Below, in pieces: positions 9,872 through 19,709 of a stretch of 64,000 nt of DNA (positions are counted from its first letter, which is position 1; each line of letters starts with the position of its first letter). The notes beneath the pieces were generated by a model. The model was given only the letters and a program-made list of their open reading frames with translations. It had not been told where the DNA came from and ran no database searches. The DNA lies in contig JAUYBL010000038.1 in the NCBI GenBank assembly GCA_030693065.1, forward strand, positions 62,001 through 126,000, given 5' to 3'. Source of the DNA: Methylococcaceae bacterium. GTDB taxonomy: Bacteria; Pseudomonadota; Gammaproteobacteria; Methylococcales; Methylomonadaceae. Made by a program: the position numbers and the translations under genes.

Positions 9872-10552
9872 ATGTTTTCTTTAATGTCCTTATCAAACAA
9901 TGCCGGTCGTCGTGCATCGCAGTTATTGATCACAATGCTGACAATACTGTTATTGGGTAAATTAATAATGCTGGTGCCAGTGATGCATGAGTTACAAGTG
10001 GCTGATACTTTCAGTGCCGCTGAGATAATCTGGTTTCTCGCCAAGTCAGCGGCATTAATTGTATTTTATTATTTTGCACGTTTTTTAATAGCAGCCATCC
10101 CGAATCATGATGGTGCTTTGTCTTTTGTGAAAGGGGTCGCTGAACCATTAACTGCGTTATTACTTGTTATTATGGGCCAAGCGTTACTTTGGCAATTATT
10201 AGCTCCGTTTGTCGATTCACAAGGTAGGGCAATTTACTATAGCGCCGCCATTATTGTAATTGTATGCATTAGCGTATGGTTTGTTTTAAGAGCTTATCGA
10301 CATGCACTTTATTTAGTAGATGCCGTAGAAAAAGTAGGCGGATATTTATCTCGTTTAATACCTCAGCAGAAAACTGCGTGTTCTCAGTGTGGTGCAGAAA
10401 TTTCCACTAATGCCCATTTTTGTAACAAATGCGGTCATAAAACGCAGGACTATGTTTGCTGTTCTGAATGTGGAACGAAGGTTTCAGAGGGACAGAATTA
10501 TTGTCAGAACTGCGGATCAACACTCAATCAAGAGAGCTCACTGAATCGTTAG
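9872..10552 (+). CDS. membrane protein with tandem C-terminal zinc ribbons
   Basis: 226 residues with four hydrophobic helices over about residues 15-145, followed by a cytoplasmic tail with two adjacent zinc ribbons. The first has CSQCG and CNKCG, the second CSECG and CQNCG, each a pair of CxxC knuckles as in double zinc-ribbon (DZANK-like) domains. A GGAG lies about 10 bases before the ATG. Such tails usually mediate protein-protein or nucleic acid contacts. I do not recognise a named family, and its function is unknown. The flavin reductase gene 227 bases downstream probably has its own promoter. Confidence 0.75.
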   Translation: MFSLMSLSNNAGRRASQLLITMLTILLLGKLIMLVPVMHELQVADTFSAAEIIWFLAKSAALIVFYYFARFLIAAIPNHDGALSFVKGVAEPLTALLLVIMGQALLWQLLAPFVDSQGRAIYYSAAIIVIVCISVWFVLRAYRHALYLVDAVEKVGGYLSRLIPQQKTACSQCGAEISTNAHFCNKCGHKTQDYVCCSECGTKVSEGQNYCQNCGSTLNQESSLNR

Positions 10553-10779
10553 AGGGTGTTCCGATTTTTTGAATCCTAAGTAAAAATCAGCCGCATGATT
10601 TCTAAAGCTACCCTTCAAATTGAATTTGCGTTTTATTAAAAGTAGTGAATATTAGATTTCAGCCGGTAATATTTAACAAGCTATCATTGGCAATGTAATA
10701 TATTGCTTACATTTTATATCAACATCGTATTTATCATTTTCAATGACTAAACGATTCTTTTAATTTACTGGAGAACTGA

Positions 10780-11268
10780 ATGACTGTTGCTGCGGACGAG
10801 TTTAAAAAGGCTATGCAATTGTGGGCGAGTGGCGTATGTGTGGTTACCACGCAATCTGATCGAATGGGTATTCAAGGGATGACTGTAACTGCGTTTACCA
10901 GCGTTTCAGTTGAACCGCCACAAATTTTAGTGTGCCTTAATGACTCTGCAGAAACTGGCGAGGGTATTCATGAAAGCCAATATTTCGCGGTTAATTTATT
11001 AACTGCTAATCAGCAGGAAAGTTCCAACGAATTTGCAGGTGGCAGCAGTCAACAACAACGATTTGAAAATACCTCTTGGAAACCAGGCATTACCGGTGCT
11101 CCAGTCTTGAGTGATAGCTTAATGTCGCTAGAATGCAAAGTGGTTGAAAGGATTCGCGCTGGTACACACTGGATTGTTATTGGTGAAGTCCAGGCGACCA
11201 TTTTGGGCTCTGGAGAGCCGCTTTTATATTACCGAGGCGCTTATCGTCAACTTGCTGTAACTAATTGA
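10780..11268 (+). CDS. flavin reductase family protein (HpaC-like)
   Basis: A 162-residue split-barrel flavin reductase-like protein. These bind FMN or FAD and reduce it with NAD(P)H, often supplying a monooxygenase. Visible family features are the FKKAMQLWASGVCVVTT start, the flavin-binding GMTVTAFTSVSVEPPQILVCL stretch (broken here as GMTVTAFTSVSV and PPQILVCL), FAVNLL, and a C-terminal GEV...PLLYYRGAYRQL. GGAGA lies 7 bases before the ATG, supporting the start. No partner oxygenase is in the window, so the physiological acceptor is unknown. Confidence 0.88.
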   Translation: MTVAADEFKKAMQLWASGVCVVTTQSDRMGIQGMTVTAFTSVSVEPPQILVCLNDSAETGEGIHESQYFAVNLLTANQQESSNEFAGGSSQQQRFENTSWKPGITGAPVLSDSLMSLECKVVERIRAGTHWIVIGEVQATILGSGEPLLYYRGAYRQLAVTN

Positions 11269-11327
11269 TAAAATCTTCATTTATAGCAACACACGCACAC
11301 TGTTTATGTTGGAAAGATCTGTATTAC

Positions 11328-12101
11328 TTAAGGACATGATTCTAATGGCTTGATAGTAAATTCAGGATCGATTTTTTGAATATTTTGTAGCCTTTCCAAC
11401 ATCGTCGCATGACCAATAACATTTATGTATTTTCTTGCCGCAGTTTTATACCGCGGCTTGATCTCAACAAAAATACCTTTAATTTGCAGCTGGTCTTTTA
11501 AAACTAAAGCGCGTTCTCTGCTACTAAATATGCCTAAAGAAATTTCCCCTTGATCTTGCCCCCCCCGTTGTAACAATAAATCTTTTATCCCATGATCTTT
11601 AAGCATTTTTAATACGGCTTCTGCTTGCTCCAGACTTTTTTCAGCCGGGTAATAAACCATATAGGAACTTATTACGGGCACATCTCGATCAAACATTTTG
11701 ATATTTGCTGTTGTATCGTTTAAAAAGCTGCGCCAAGTTTTGTACGCTTTTGCATCGAAAGGACCTGCTTCATAGCAAATCACTTCAGTGGATGGTTTTA
11801 TTTCGATTGAATTCTGCTTTTCTTGTTCAAGAACTACTTGCTGCTCAGTATTAGGTTCCGGCAATTTTGCTTGCTCAAGTGGAATGTTTAGATCATGAGC
11901 TATACCGTTTGCATCGTCTAACGATTCTTTCTTGGCTAGTTCCTCACTAAGCGGAAGATTTTTTTCAACTTCACTGAGCAACAACATATACTCTTTATTA
12001 ACAAGCGCCACCTCTATTACAGGCTCAAAAGCCCCCTGGTGGTACTCCCACATAAATAAGCCGACATTCGCAGTAATGATCAGAAAAAACAGTGCTTTCA
12101 T
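11328..12101 (-). CDS. SPOR-domain protein, single N-terminal membrane helix
   Basis: 257 residues. An N-terminal helix (about 2-18) anchors it, a Glu/Gln-rich linker follows (about 50-105), and the C-terminal half resembles a SPOR domain (ISLGIFSSRERALVLKDQL). SPOR domains bind denuded septal peptidoglycan, so a periplasmic or cell-division role is likely. Its ATG overlaps the coaX stop as ATGA, so it is translationally coupled as the last gene of birA-coaX-SPOR, an order common in gammaproteobacteria. A run of eight G on the coding strand (8 C at 11559-11566) encodes RGG inside the SPOR domain and is a potential slippage site. Confidence 0.75.
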   Translation of the reverse strand: MKALFFLIITANVGLFMWEYHQGAFEPVIEVALVNKEYMLLLSEVEKNLPLSEELAKKESLDDANGIAHDLNIPLEQAKLPEPNTEQQVVLEQEKQNSIEIKPSTEVICYEAGPFDAKAYKTWRSFLNDTTANIKMFDRDVPVISSYMVYYPAEKSLEQAEAVLKMLKDHGIKDLLLQRGGQDQGEISLGIFSSRERALVLKDQLQIKGIFVEIKPRYKTAARKYINVIGHATMLERLQNIQKIDPEFTIKPLESCP

Positions 12102-12832
12102 TCAGCCCCTTCTTCTGCCACACGTAACAAGCCGCGCAGTACTAAATCTTGATCAATTACTGACACGACATCAAGCTGACCCGCAATAGTAAACGCGTCT
12201 CCACCGGTAAGTATCAAACGAATATTTTCAGGTTGTGCTGATAAAACATGTTCAATCAAACCGCAACAGGCGGCTAATGTTCCGTTGTAAATTGCCGCCT
12301 CAGTATTATTAGCGGGTTCAAAATCATGCTCAGTATTATCGAAATTCAACTGACACGTTCCTTCAGCCAAGGATTTTTTCATCAGCGTAAGGCCGGGCGC
12401 TATAAATCCACCTTGGTGATGACCATCTGCAGCTAATAAGTCGATAGTTATTGCCGTGCCGCAATCAACTACACAGATAGCATTTTGATATTGTTTACGG
12501 GCCGCTATTAAACTTAACCAACGGTCTACTCCCAGCTTTTCTGGCTGTAGATAAGCGTTAATTACTCCAAATGCATTAGCCTGTGAGGTAACTTTAGTAA
12601 CTGTAATCTCAGGCCAAAGCAGCATTGCTACTTTTCTTATCTGCTGAAATTGGGCACTTGCGCCAACGCAAGCAACAACCAGCCTGTCAGGCGCGGGTAT
12701 TTGTCGCCATAGATCATGTAGGGTTGCTTGATTAACTTGTTGATTGATTAAAGGGGAACCTGAAATTATTTGCCTATCTTTGGCCCAACCCCACTTTAAT
12801 CGGCTGTTGCCAATATCAACCAATAAATTCAT
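12098..12832 (-). CDS. coaX: type III pantothenate kinase
   Basis: CoaX phosphorylates pantothenate in the first step of coenzyme A synthesis. It belongs to the ASKHA kinase fold and is not feedback-inhibited by CoA. Motifs: DIGNSRLKWGW (6-16, phosphate 1), GVDRW (101-105), DCGTAITID (123-131, phosphate 2) and GGFIAPG (141-147, adenosine region). The length of 244 residues is normal. The ATG overlaps the birA stop as ATGA, and the SPOR gene start overlaps its own stop in the same way, so the three genes are tightly coupled. Confidence 0.96.
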   Translation of the reverse strand: MNLLVDIGNSRLKWGWAKDRQIISGSPLINQQVNQATLHDLWRQIPAPDRLVVACVGASAQFQQIRKVAMLLWPEITVTKVTSQANAFGVINAYLQPEKLGVDRWLSLIAARKQYQNAICVVDCGTAITIDLLAADGHHQGGFIAPGLTLMKKSLAEGTCQLNFDNTEHDFEPANNTEAAIYNGTLAACCGLIEHVLSAQPENIRLILTGGDAFTIAGQLDVVSVIDQDLVLRGLLRVAEEGAE

Positions 12833-13824
12833 GACAAAGAATCATTGAAACTGACTTCACCGGACGCAAATGTTTGCACACTTCCATCGGGGCGTTTAAT
12901 CAAAAGCATGCCATTATCATCAATGCCTTGCACAATGCCATCAAAGGGTTGATTTGCGATATACAATGTAGCCGCTTTTTGTTTAAGGCAATCGTAGTCA
13001 CGCCATTCATCAAGATAGGCTTTAATGCCTAATGACTCAAACTCAGCAATAATTGGCATTAGCTCATTTAACAACAAACCAGCCAATTTATTTCTTGCTA
13101 GATCATTGCGCCCGGTAATTTTATTTAAATCAGTCCAGGCCTGAGTAATGCCCTCCGCTTCAGATTCAGGTAAATACATATTTAAGCCCAAACCAATTAC
13201 AGCAACACAAGGACCACCTGTTTCGCCAGAAACTTCAACCAAAATACCGCCAAACTTCTTACCTAGGCTATAAATATCATTGGGCCATTTAAGACCTAAC
13301 GAATCAATACCGTAAATTTTCAATGCCCGGATAACTGCGACGCCAATAGCAAGGCTTAAACCGGAAATACCCGCTGGACCTTGCTGGAAACGCCAAAGTA
13401 TTGAAAGGTATATATTGCTGCCGAAAGGTGAAACCCATTGCCGCCCTCGCCTGCCTTTACCGGCGGTTTGATGTTCGGCTAAACAAATAGATCCTGAAGG
13501 CGCATGATTTTGAGCTCGTTCAGATAAATATCTGTTAGTCGAGTCAATTTGCTGATGAATTTCTAGTGATGAAATTAAACTTTTAGCCTGATTATTGAGT
13601 ATCTGATCAATCTTATGTGCTGCCAATAATTCAAGAGGTTTTTCCAGCCGGTAACCTTTACCGCTCACCGCCGAATATGGCAAGCCAACAGAAGCTAGGA
13701 ATTGCATATGTTTCCAGATTGCTGAACGACTCACGCCTAAAATGTCTGATAATTCAGTACCGGAGTGAAATTGGCCGTCGGCCAACAAAGAAAGAATTTG
13801 TTTTTGATTATCTGAAATAGACAC
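12829..13824 (-). CDS. birA: biotin-protein ligase / biotin operon repressor
   Basis: BirA activates biotin as biotinyl-AMP and attaches it to a lysine of acceptor proteins. An N-terminal winged helix (about 1-60, VSRSAIWKHMQFL) lets it repress biotin genes. The catalytic loop is GKGRRGRQW (122-130), with LKWPNDIY (178-185) and KFGGILVE (189-196). 331 residues is the bifunctional length. The start is a GTG with only a weak ribosome-binding site. A likely substrate in this window is the biotin domain of OadA. coaX follows with a 4-base overlap. Confidence 0.96.
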   Translation of the reverse strand: MSISDNQKQILSLLADGQFHSGTELSDILGVSRSAIWKHMQFLASVGLPYSAVSGKGYRLEKPLELLAAHKIDQILNNQAKSLISSLEIHQQIDSTNRYLSERAQNHAPSGSICLAEHQTAGKGRRGRQWVSPFGSNIYLSILWRFQQGPAGISGLSLAIGVAVIRALKIYGIDSLGLKWPNDIYSLGKKFGGILVEVSGETGGPCVAVIGLGLNMYLPESEAEGITQAWTDLNKITGRNDLARNKLAGLLLNELMPIIAEFESLGIKAYLDEWRDYDCLKQKAATLYIANQPFDGIVQGIDDNGMLLIKRPDGSVQTFASGEVSFNDSLS

Positions 13825-13881
13825 TCACTACACCCAGCACAACAATCCGACTAACATTGGCAGATTAAATTTATGAAAATT

Positions 13882-14493
13882 TCAAATACGCGCAGCATTA
13901 TTAGATTCTTTTTTGTCACGCAGTTGCTGAAGTTGTTTTTTAACTACATGCTTGATTAGTAATTCGCGGTCTTGATCTTTCAAGTTGACATAATCAACTC
14001 CAACAAGATAAGGATATTGATCATCACCCGACTGACTTTTTTTACAATAGACAACTTTTCCATAGGCAACAATCACCGCCATGCAATGCACCAAGAGCAT
14101 TTTGATTTCCAAAAAATCGCCTTGCTCCAATTGCTGCTCAACTTCAAAGGCAATACCAGCCGCGCTTAAATTAGCGTTACGCGTACTGTTTTCTTTAAAC
14201 TGGCCACCTTGCAACATAATTGCTTGCGACAACAAATCAATTTTAGAGTCTATTAGCCTCAAATATTCAGCTACATCTGGTTGATTACGTTCTAAACGAT
14301 ATAGCAACTGAGCCGAGTCTTGAGAAATTAGTTCTAGCGCTGATGATAACGAGCAATTGCTTAAAATATTATCGGAAAGATGACTAGGCTCTACCACCAA
14401 TTTCTCATCAACTTTTTGATAAAAAAGATTAACCTCGTCATCAATTCGAAAGAACCGGCGTCGCTCCTCAGCGCTAGTATTATCTTGATTCAC
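13882..14493 (-). CDS. PilZ-domain protein with an inserted helical segment
   Basis: 203 residues. The two c-di-GMP contact motifs of PilZ are both visible but unusually far apart: RRRFFRID at 11-18 and NANLSAAGI at 106-114. Between them lies a roughly 90-residue, mostly helical segment. After the second motif the beta-barrel part continues (DFLEIKMLLV, GKVVYC, YLVGVDYVN), and a charged helix closes the protein. It is probably a c-di-GMP receptor, in keeping with the GGDEF/EAL protein nearby. The start is GTG, with GAGG about 9 bases upstream. The AT-rich 170 bases upstream probably hold its promoter. Confidence 0.82.
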   Translation of the reverse strand: MNQDNTSAEERRRFFRIDDEVNLFYQKVDEKLVVEPSHLSDNILSNCSLSSALELISQDSAQLLYRLERNQPDVAEYLRLIDSKIDLLSQAIMLQGGQFKENSTRNANLSAAGIAFEVEQQLEQGDFLEIKMLLVHCMAVIVAYGKVVYCKKSQSGDDQYPYLVGVDYVNLKDQDRELLIKHVVKKQLQQLRDKKESNNAARI

Positions 14494-14662
14494 TAATATT
14501 ACCTCGTAATTGTATTGTTCAGATTTGACTTAATGTATCTATTAAAATTATTAATTAATACAGCTTCGAAATTATAGTTAAAAGAAAAATAATTTTAAAA
14601 AAACTTACTTAACGCGCTCATTTAGATAAAACTAATACTCATAAATAATTATTTAAACGCAT

Positions 14663-14704
14663 AAAAAAACCCGCCAAGAAAAGAAAATCCAGGCGGGTTT
14701 TATT
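14663..14704 (-). terminator. Rho-independent terminator of the oad operon
   Basis: AAACCCGCC (14667-14675) pairs perfectly with GGCGGGTTT (14692-14700). Read on the minus strand, the stem is followed by a run of T. It lies just downstream of oadB and upstream of the PilZ gene. Confidence 0.9.
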
Positions 14705-14729
14705 GGTTCCTTAAAAGCTATTGAAATAA

Positions 14730-15857
14730 CTATTTAACTAAGCTTAACAATACCCCTGCAGCCACTGCAGAACCTATGACTCCAGCTACATTCGGCCCCA
14801 TGGCGTGCATCAACAAAAAATTATGAGGATTGCTTTCCAGACCTAATTTATTAGCTACCCTTGCGGCCATAGGCACTGCTGAAACCCCAGCTGCACCAAT
14901 CAATGGATTGATAGGAGTATCACTGAATTTGTTCATTATCTTTGCCATGATCACCCCGGCTGCGGTACCAATAGCAAAAGCTACTGCACCCAACGCCAAA
15001 ATTCCGAGAGTTTCCAGCTGCAAAAACGCCTCCGCACTAAGTTTGGATCCAACAGCCAATCCTAAGAAAATAGTAACAACATTAATCAATTCGTTTTGCG
15101 CAGTTTGACTCAGCCTATCAACAACGCCACTGGCATTCATCAAATTACCTAGTGCAAACATACCCACTAAAGGCGTAGCAGAAGGCAACAATAAAATAGA
15201 CAAAATTAATAACATCAACGGGAAAACGATTTTTTCGGTTTTGCTCACCACCCGCAATTGCTGCATTTCTATTTTCCGCTCAGCTTCTGTGGTTAATGCG
15301 CGCATGATTGGCGGTTGAATCAAGGGCACCAAAGCCATGTATGAATAAGCGGCAACCGCGATCGCTCCGAGCAAATCAGGAGCGAGTTTTGAAGCAACGT
15401 AAATGGCTGTTGGGCCATCGGCTCCACCTATAATGCCAATAGCGGCTGCATCTTTAAGCGTAAATTCCAAACCGGGAACCATATTTAGTGCCAGAGCACC
15501 TATTAATGATGCAAAAATACCAAATTGCGCAGCCGCACCGAGAAGCAATGTTTTGGGGTTCGCTAACATAGGACCAAAATCGGTCATTGCGCCAACACCC
15601 ATAAAAATAAGCAATGGAAAAATACCCAGTTTGATGCCGTAGTAAAGGAAATAAAGCAATCCACCTTCTTCCGCAATTCCTGCAACTGGAATATTACTTA
15701 GAATGGCACCAAAGCCTATTGGTAACAGCAATAGAGGTTCAAAGCCTTTTTTTATTGCTAAAAACAGCAACAAAAAACCCACCAACATCATAAAAACCTG
15801 ACCGGCTGTAAAGTTATACAAGCCAGTGCTATGCCAAAGTGAAAGCAAATTTTCCAT
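14730..15857 (-). CDS. oadB: sodium-pumping oxaloacetate decarboxylase, beta subunit
   Basis: The beta subunit decarboxylates carboxybiotin and couples this to Na+ export across the inner membrane. The protein is highly hydrophobic, with about nine helices. It has the family motifs [22 protein letters not shown] (seen as [10 protein letters not shown] plus [11 protein letters not shown]) and [19 protein letters not shown], which contain the conserved Asp and Ser residues of the ion path. A GTG at 15872 overlaps the oadA stop, but AAGGA sits 7 bases before the ATG at 15857, so I prefer that start (375 aa). It is the last gene of oadGAB and is followed by a strong terminator. Confidence 0.94.
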   Translation of the reverse strand: MENLLSLWHSTGLYNFTAGQVFMMLVGFLLLFLAIKKGFEPLLLLPIGFGAILSNIPVAGIAEEGGLLYFLYYGIKLGIFPLLIFMGVGAMTDFGPMLANPKTLLLGAAAQFGIFASLIGALALNMVPGLEFTLKDAAAIGIIGGADGPTAIYVASKLAPDLLGAIAVAAYSYMALVPLIQPPIMRALTTEAERKIEMQQLRVVSKTEKIVFPLMLLILSILLLPSATPLVGMFALGNLMNASGVVDRLSQTAQNELINVVTIFLGLAVGSKLSAEAFLQLETLGILALGAVAFAIGTAAGVIMAKIMNKFSDTPINPLIGAAGVSAVPMAARVANKLGLESNPHNFLLMHAMGPNVAGVIGSAVAAGVLLSLVK

Positions 15858-15868
15858 AAGTTTATCCT

Positions 15869-17674
15869 TCACAGACTGATTAAGACATCGCCACCACTAA
15901 TGGCATTACCTTCTTTGACATTAATGGCGCTGACCGTACCTGCAACTTTAGAGCGCACCTCAGTTTCCATTTTCATGGCTTCCATAACCACGACCACATC
16001 ACCTGCAGCAACCTGACTACCAATATCGACCAACACTTTTAAAATAGTTCCTGCCATAGGTGACTCAATAACTTCACCGTTTCCACCTAGCTGTTCAGAA
16101 GAAATGACAGGAGAAGCGGTTGAAGGTTGAATACTTAAAGCGCTACCGCCTGGGCCCACCGCAACGTGATAATTTTTACCATCAACATTAACGGTATAGC
16201 TCTCTACAACCTGGCTGGCAGTTGATTTACTCAACTCCGGTTTTTGACTTGCTGCAAATGCTTGTGCATCCGGTGCAGGTTCAAAAGCGGCGGGATTGCC
16301 ACGGTTAACTAAAAACTTCCAGCCGATTTGAGCAAAAAGACCGTTAATCAATGCATCTTCTTCGACACGATCAACCAGAGTAATACCTTCTGCTAATGCT
16401 TTTTGTTGAACATCCGCAATCAGCTTGTCCATTTCCGGCTCGATTAAGTCGGCAGGGCGACAAGTTATGGGTTCAGCGCCATTAAGCACCTTGGCTTGTA
16501 ATTCTTTGTTAACCGGCGCGGGAGTAGCGCCATATTCACCTTTTAAGACACCGGCAGTTTCTTTAGTAATGGTTTTATAACGTTCACCATTAATGATATT
16601 AAGCACTGCTTGGGTGCCAACAATTTGCGAAGTTGGCGTCACCAATGGGATAAATCCCAAATCTTCACGCACGCGCGGAATTTCAGCCATTACTTCATCA
16701 AATTTATCTGCTGCACCCTGCTCTCTAAGCTGGCTTTCCATATTCGTCAGCATGCCGCCAGGCACTTGAGAAACCAAAATCCGTCCATCTACCCCCTTCA
16801 AACTGCCTTCAAACTGCGCATATTTTTTGCGGATGTCTCTAAAATAATGAGCGATTTCTTCTAACTTGATTAAGTCCAAACCAGTATCGCGTTCGGTACC
16901 CTCAAGACTTGCAACAATCGATTCAGTGGGGCTATGACCATAAGTCATACTTAATGATGAAATAGCTGTGTCGACATTATCGATACCGGCTTCGGCAGCT
17001 TTAATGATACTAGGCACACTCAGGCCAGTAGTAGCATGACATTGCATATGTATAGGGATTTTGGTGCTTTTCTTCAACCGTGACACTAATTCAAAGGCAT
17101 CATAAGGTTTTAGCAAACCTGCCATATCCTTAATACAAATCGAATGCGCGCCCATATCTTCAATTTGCTTGCCTAAAGCAACCCATACATCAATAGTATG
17201 CACAGGACTGGTTGTATACGAAATTGTGCCTTGTGCATGGGCATCGGTACGCAGCACCGCTTTGATTGAATGCTCGATATTGCGCATGTCGTTCATCGCA
17301 TCAAATACACGAAACACGTCAACGCCGTTTATAGCAGCGCGCTCAACAAATTTATCTACAACATCATCAGCATAATGTCGGTAACCCAATAGATTTTGAC
17401 CACGCAACAACATTTGTTGTGGCGTGTTGGGCATAGCTGCTTTCAATAAACGCAATCTTTCCCAAGGATCTTCACCCAGATAACGAATACATGCATCAAA
17501 AGTAGCGCCACCCCAAGATTCAACTGACCAGTAACCAATTTGATCGATTTTGTCACAGATAGGCAACATGTCTTCTATGCGTAAGCGTGTCGCTAATATA
17601 GATTGATGCGCATCACGCAGAACTACTTCAGTAATGCCCAAAGGCTTCTTTTTCTTTTTATTGTCGGTGGCCAT
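15869..17674 (-). CDS. oadA: oxaloacetate decarboxylase, alpha subunit (biotin carboxyl carrier)
   Basis: The alpha subunit transfers the carboxyl group of oxaloacetate to biotin. It has an N-terminal carboxyltransferase TIM barrel (RDAHQS at 20-25, [10 protein letters not shown], and KDMAGLL), a conserved C-terminal carboxyltransferase extension, and a biotinyl domain at the C-terminus with EAMKM, where the Lys is about residue 568. 601 residues is normal. AGGAGA lies about 8 bases before the ATG. A Pro/Ala linker before the biotin domain is short. BirA, about 2 kb away, would biotinylate it. It sits between oadG and oadB in a single transcription unit. Confidence 0.95.
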   Translation of the reverse strand: MATDNKKKKKPLGITEVVLRDAHQSILATRLRIEDMLPICDKIDQIGYWSVESWGGATFDACIRYLGEDPWERLRLLKAAMPNTPQQMLLRGQNLLGYRHYADDVVDKFVERAAINGVDVFRVFDAMNDMRNIEHSIKAVLRTDAHAQGTISYTTSPVHTIDVWVALGKQIEDMGAHSICIKDMAGLLKPYDAFELVSRLKKSTKIPIHMQCHATTGLSVPSIIKAAEAGIDNVDTAISSLSMTYGHSPTESIVASLEGTERDTGLDLIKLEEIAHYFRDIRKKYAQFEGSLKGVDGRILVSQVPGGMLTNMESQLREQGAADKFDEVMAEIPRVREDLGFIPLVTPTSQIVGTQAVLNIINGERYKTITKETAGVLKGEYGATPAPVNKELQAKVLNGAEPITCRPADLIEPEMDKLIADVQQKALAEGITLVDRVEEDALINGLFAQIGWKFLVNRGNPAAFEPAPDAQAFAASQKPELSKSTASQVVESYTVNVDGKNYHVAVGPGGSALSIQPSTASPVISSEQLGGNGEVIESPMAGTILKVLVDIGSQVAAGDVVVVMEAMKMETEVRSKVAGTVSAINVKEGNAISGGDVLISL

Positions 17675-17761
17675 TCTGTGTATCTCCTAGAACCTTTGTG
17701 GGTTTTAAAACTTTGACCTTATGGGTCGGATTAATAGAATTTTGGGGGATGAACGTAGGGG

Positions 17762-17998
17762 TTATTTATGATCGTGACGATATTGGTGAACTGCTGCTGT
17801 AATCGCAGCCACAATACGCTTATCGTTACTGCTTACAACAGATGATAATGAGGAGGATGTCTTCGGTTCATCTGGAAAAAAACGTAACACCATTGCAGAC
17901 ATGAGATTGATAGCGACCACTAACATGGTTAAGAACAAAAACACGATGCCCATGCCTGCCACTAATAATTCGAGACCACTACTGATTAATTCTGACAT
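17762..17998 (-). CDS. oadG: oxaloacetate decarboxylase, gamma subunit
   Basis: A 78-residue protein with one membrane helix (about residues 8-35, containing GLELLVAGMGIVFLFLTMLV) and a short polar tail ending in HQYRHDHK. OadG anchors the alpha and beta subunits together, and its C-terminal tail can bind Zn2+. It is the first gene of the oadGAB operon. The AT-rich 323 bases upstream probably carry the operon promoter. The short length and position make the call firm, although the tail is shorter than in enterobacterial OadG. Confidence 0.9.
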   Translation of the reverse strand: MSELISSGLELLVAGMGIVFLFLTMLVVAINLMSAMVLRFFPDEPKTSSSLSSVVSSNDKRIVAAITAAVHQYRHDHK

Positions 17999-18321
17999 TT
18001 CATCAAACCTGCTACATTAAAACTTGCGAAATAGTTGGGGCATTATCCATAAAAAAACTATGACAGACAAACTAAAGATAACCAAATCTTAATTATTAAT
18101 CATTTACCATCAATAATAACTTATGGATAACATCAATTCATCGTCCCACGCTATATATAATGAATTGCTTTCATTTCAAGACTTCAGTAAGAGTTCAAAA
18201 ACTCCTACAAAATTACTGGTGAGTTTAATTATTCATACCTTTCCAGGAGCCAAACAAATACGAAACAAAACTAGACACCTTTCAACTTAACCAACAATTG
18301 GATGTTCACCAAAATCCTTAA
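17999..18321. other. 323-base intergenic region between the oad and nifJ operons
   Basis: AT-rich and without a convincing open frame. It must hold the oadGAB promoter. A small GAGTT-caaa-AACTC hairpin lies near 18190-18205. I see no clear terminator for the upstream nifJ operon, nor a recognisable operator. Confidence 0.4.
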
Positions 18322-18687
18322 TTAATTTGATGAGCAGCCATCCTCCAAATTTAGCCAGCGCTCAAGCACAGATCGAATATACATTTGCTCTTCGCTGCTA
18401 AGCTCTCTGCCCTGCGGAATACGGTGCCATTTTTCTAAGCAACCTCGACAGCAACAGGCCGTGGCATGCTGCGCAACAAAAACAGGATGACCTCGAAAAG
18501 GGGTTTGTTTGCCGTCGTTTAAAGGTTGAACGACCGCCAGTCGTTTGGCTATGAAGTCTGCTGCATGACTAAGCACGGTATCCATGCCTTTTTGATGTAA
18601 ATATTGCAGATCCTTGCCCTGTAAATGAAACTTGGCGCGAAATGCCGATTTGGCCAGTCCGGTAAATAGTTCGTCTAAATCCCGCAT
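18322..18687 (-). CDS. DUF4186 family protein
   Basis: A 121-residue protein matching DUF4186. It has a FRAKFHLQGKDLQYLHQKG start, a central cysteine cluster (ACCCRGCLEKWH) that may bind a metal, and a C-terminal WLNLE. Its function is not established. It lies 8 bases after the DHOD-like gene on the same strand and is therefore probably the last gene of the nifJ transcript, which hints at a role in low-oxygen or iron-sulfur metabolism. Confidence 0.8.
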   Translation of the reverse strand: MRDLDELFTGLAKSAFRAKFHLQGKDLQYLHQKGMDTVLSHAADFIAKRLAVVQPLNDGKQTPFRGHPVFVAQHATACCCRGCLEKWHRIPQGRELSSEEQMYIRSVLERWLNLEDGCSSN

Positions 18688-18695
18688 GGTTTTAA

Positions 18696-19709
18696 TTACC
18701 TCAAAACACCGCTAGCCGGGGTATAGCTATCAAGCACTTGCACATAATTGGCCCGCTCATAGGCGCTTGGATCGATGGCATGTTGCTGACTGACGCTGCC
18801 TTTTAGCTGATCGATTGATTCGTAATCATGTTCGATCAGCCATTGCTCCAGTTCCGCGCGAATCTCACCAAGCTTGCCCACGCCATGCACTAATAAAACA
18901 CTGCATAAATGCACCACATCGGCACCTGCCAATAGAGCCTTAATCACATCAGCGCTTTGGTGAAAACCGCCAGTCACCGCCAATGACAATTTGACTCGGC
19001 CATACATCAGCGCCGTCCAGCGGATGCGCAACAAAGCTTCCTCCGGTGTCGACAAATGTAATTTTGGCAGCACTTCAAGCGTTTCTAGATCAATATCCGG
19101 CTGATAAAAGCGATTGAATAGTGCGATTCCATCCGCACCGGCCGCTTCCAGGCGTTGGGCAAAATTTATCGGCGAACTGAACTGTGGCGATAATTTTAAA
19201 GTCAACGGTAAACTGACCCGACTTTTCAACTCGCGCAAAATATCCAAATAACGATTTTCCACGGTTTCACTGCTGTCTTCGATATTAGCGGCTAGATGAT
19301 AAATATTCAGTTCCAGCGCATCGGCCCCTGCTTGCTGCAGCGCTTGTCCGTATTCAATCCAACCGCCTCGGGAAATTCCGTTCAAACTGCCAATGACTGG
19401 AATATTCAGACTACTTTTCAGCCGTTGCAAATGCTCCAAATACTGTTCCTGATAAGTCAAAATATGCTCCGGTACCGGATGAAAAGAATCAGCCTCACCA
19501 TAACCGATGCCCTGCCCGTAAAAAAACCGCTCCATCTGCTGTTGCTCAGCCTCGATTTTTTCTTCAAACAACGAAGACATGACAATGGCCGAGGCCCCGG
19601 CATCTTCAAGTCGGCGGGCGCTATCCAAATCTTTACTTAAAGGCGATGACGACGGCACTAAGGGATTTGCCAGTTTCAGCCCCAAATAATTCGTTGTTAA
19701 ATCAACCAT
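18696..19709 (-). CDS. dihydroorotate dehydrogenase-like protein of the nifJ operon
   Basis: A 337-residue FMN-binding TIM-barrel protein of the dihydroorotate dehydrogenase superfamily. It begins VDLTTNYLGLKLANPLVPSSS and includes VIGSLNG, LELNIYHLA, LTLKLSPQFSSP and LAVTGGFH, the FMN and substrate loop region. Such DHOD-like proteins commonly travel with nifJ-type enzymes and are distinct from housekeeping pyrD. An in-frame ATG at 19727 exists, but AGGAGA lies 6 bases before the ATG at 19709, so I chose that start. It overlaps the nifJ stop by 8 bases, so translation is coupled. The true substrate is unknown. Confidence 0.88.
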   Translation of the reverse strand: MVDLTTNYLGLKLANPLVPSSSPLSKDLDSARRLEDAGASAIVMSSLFEEKIEAEQQQMERFFYGQGIGYGEADSFHPVPEHILTYQEQYLEHLQRLKSSLNIPVIGSLNGISRGGWIEYGQALQQAGADALELNIYHLAANIEDSSETVENRYLDILRELKSRVSLPLTLKLSPQFSSPINFAQRLEAAGADGIALFNRFYQPDIDLETLEVLPKLHLSTPEEALLRIRWTALMYGRVKLSLAVTGGFHQSADVIKALLAGADVVHLCSVLLVHGVGKLGEIRAELEQWLIEHDYESIDQLKGSVSQQHAIDPSAYERANYVQVLDSYTPASGVLR

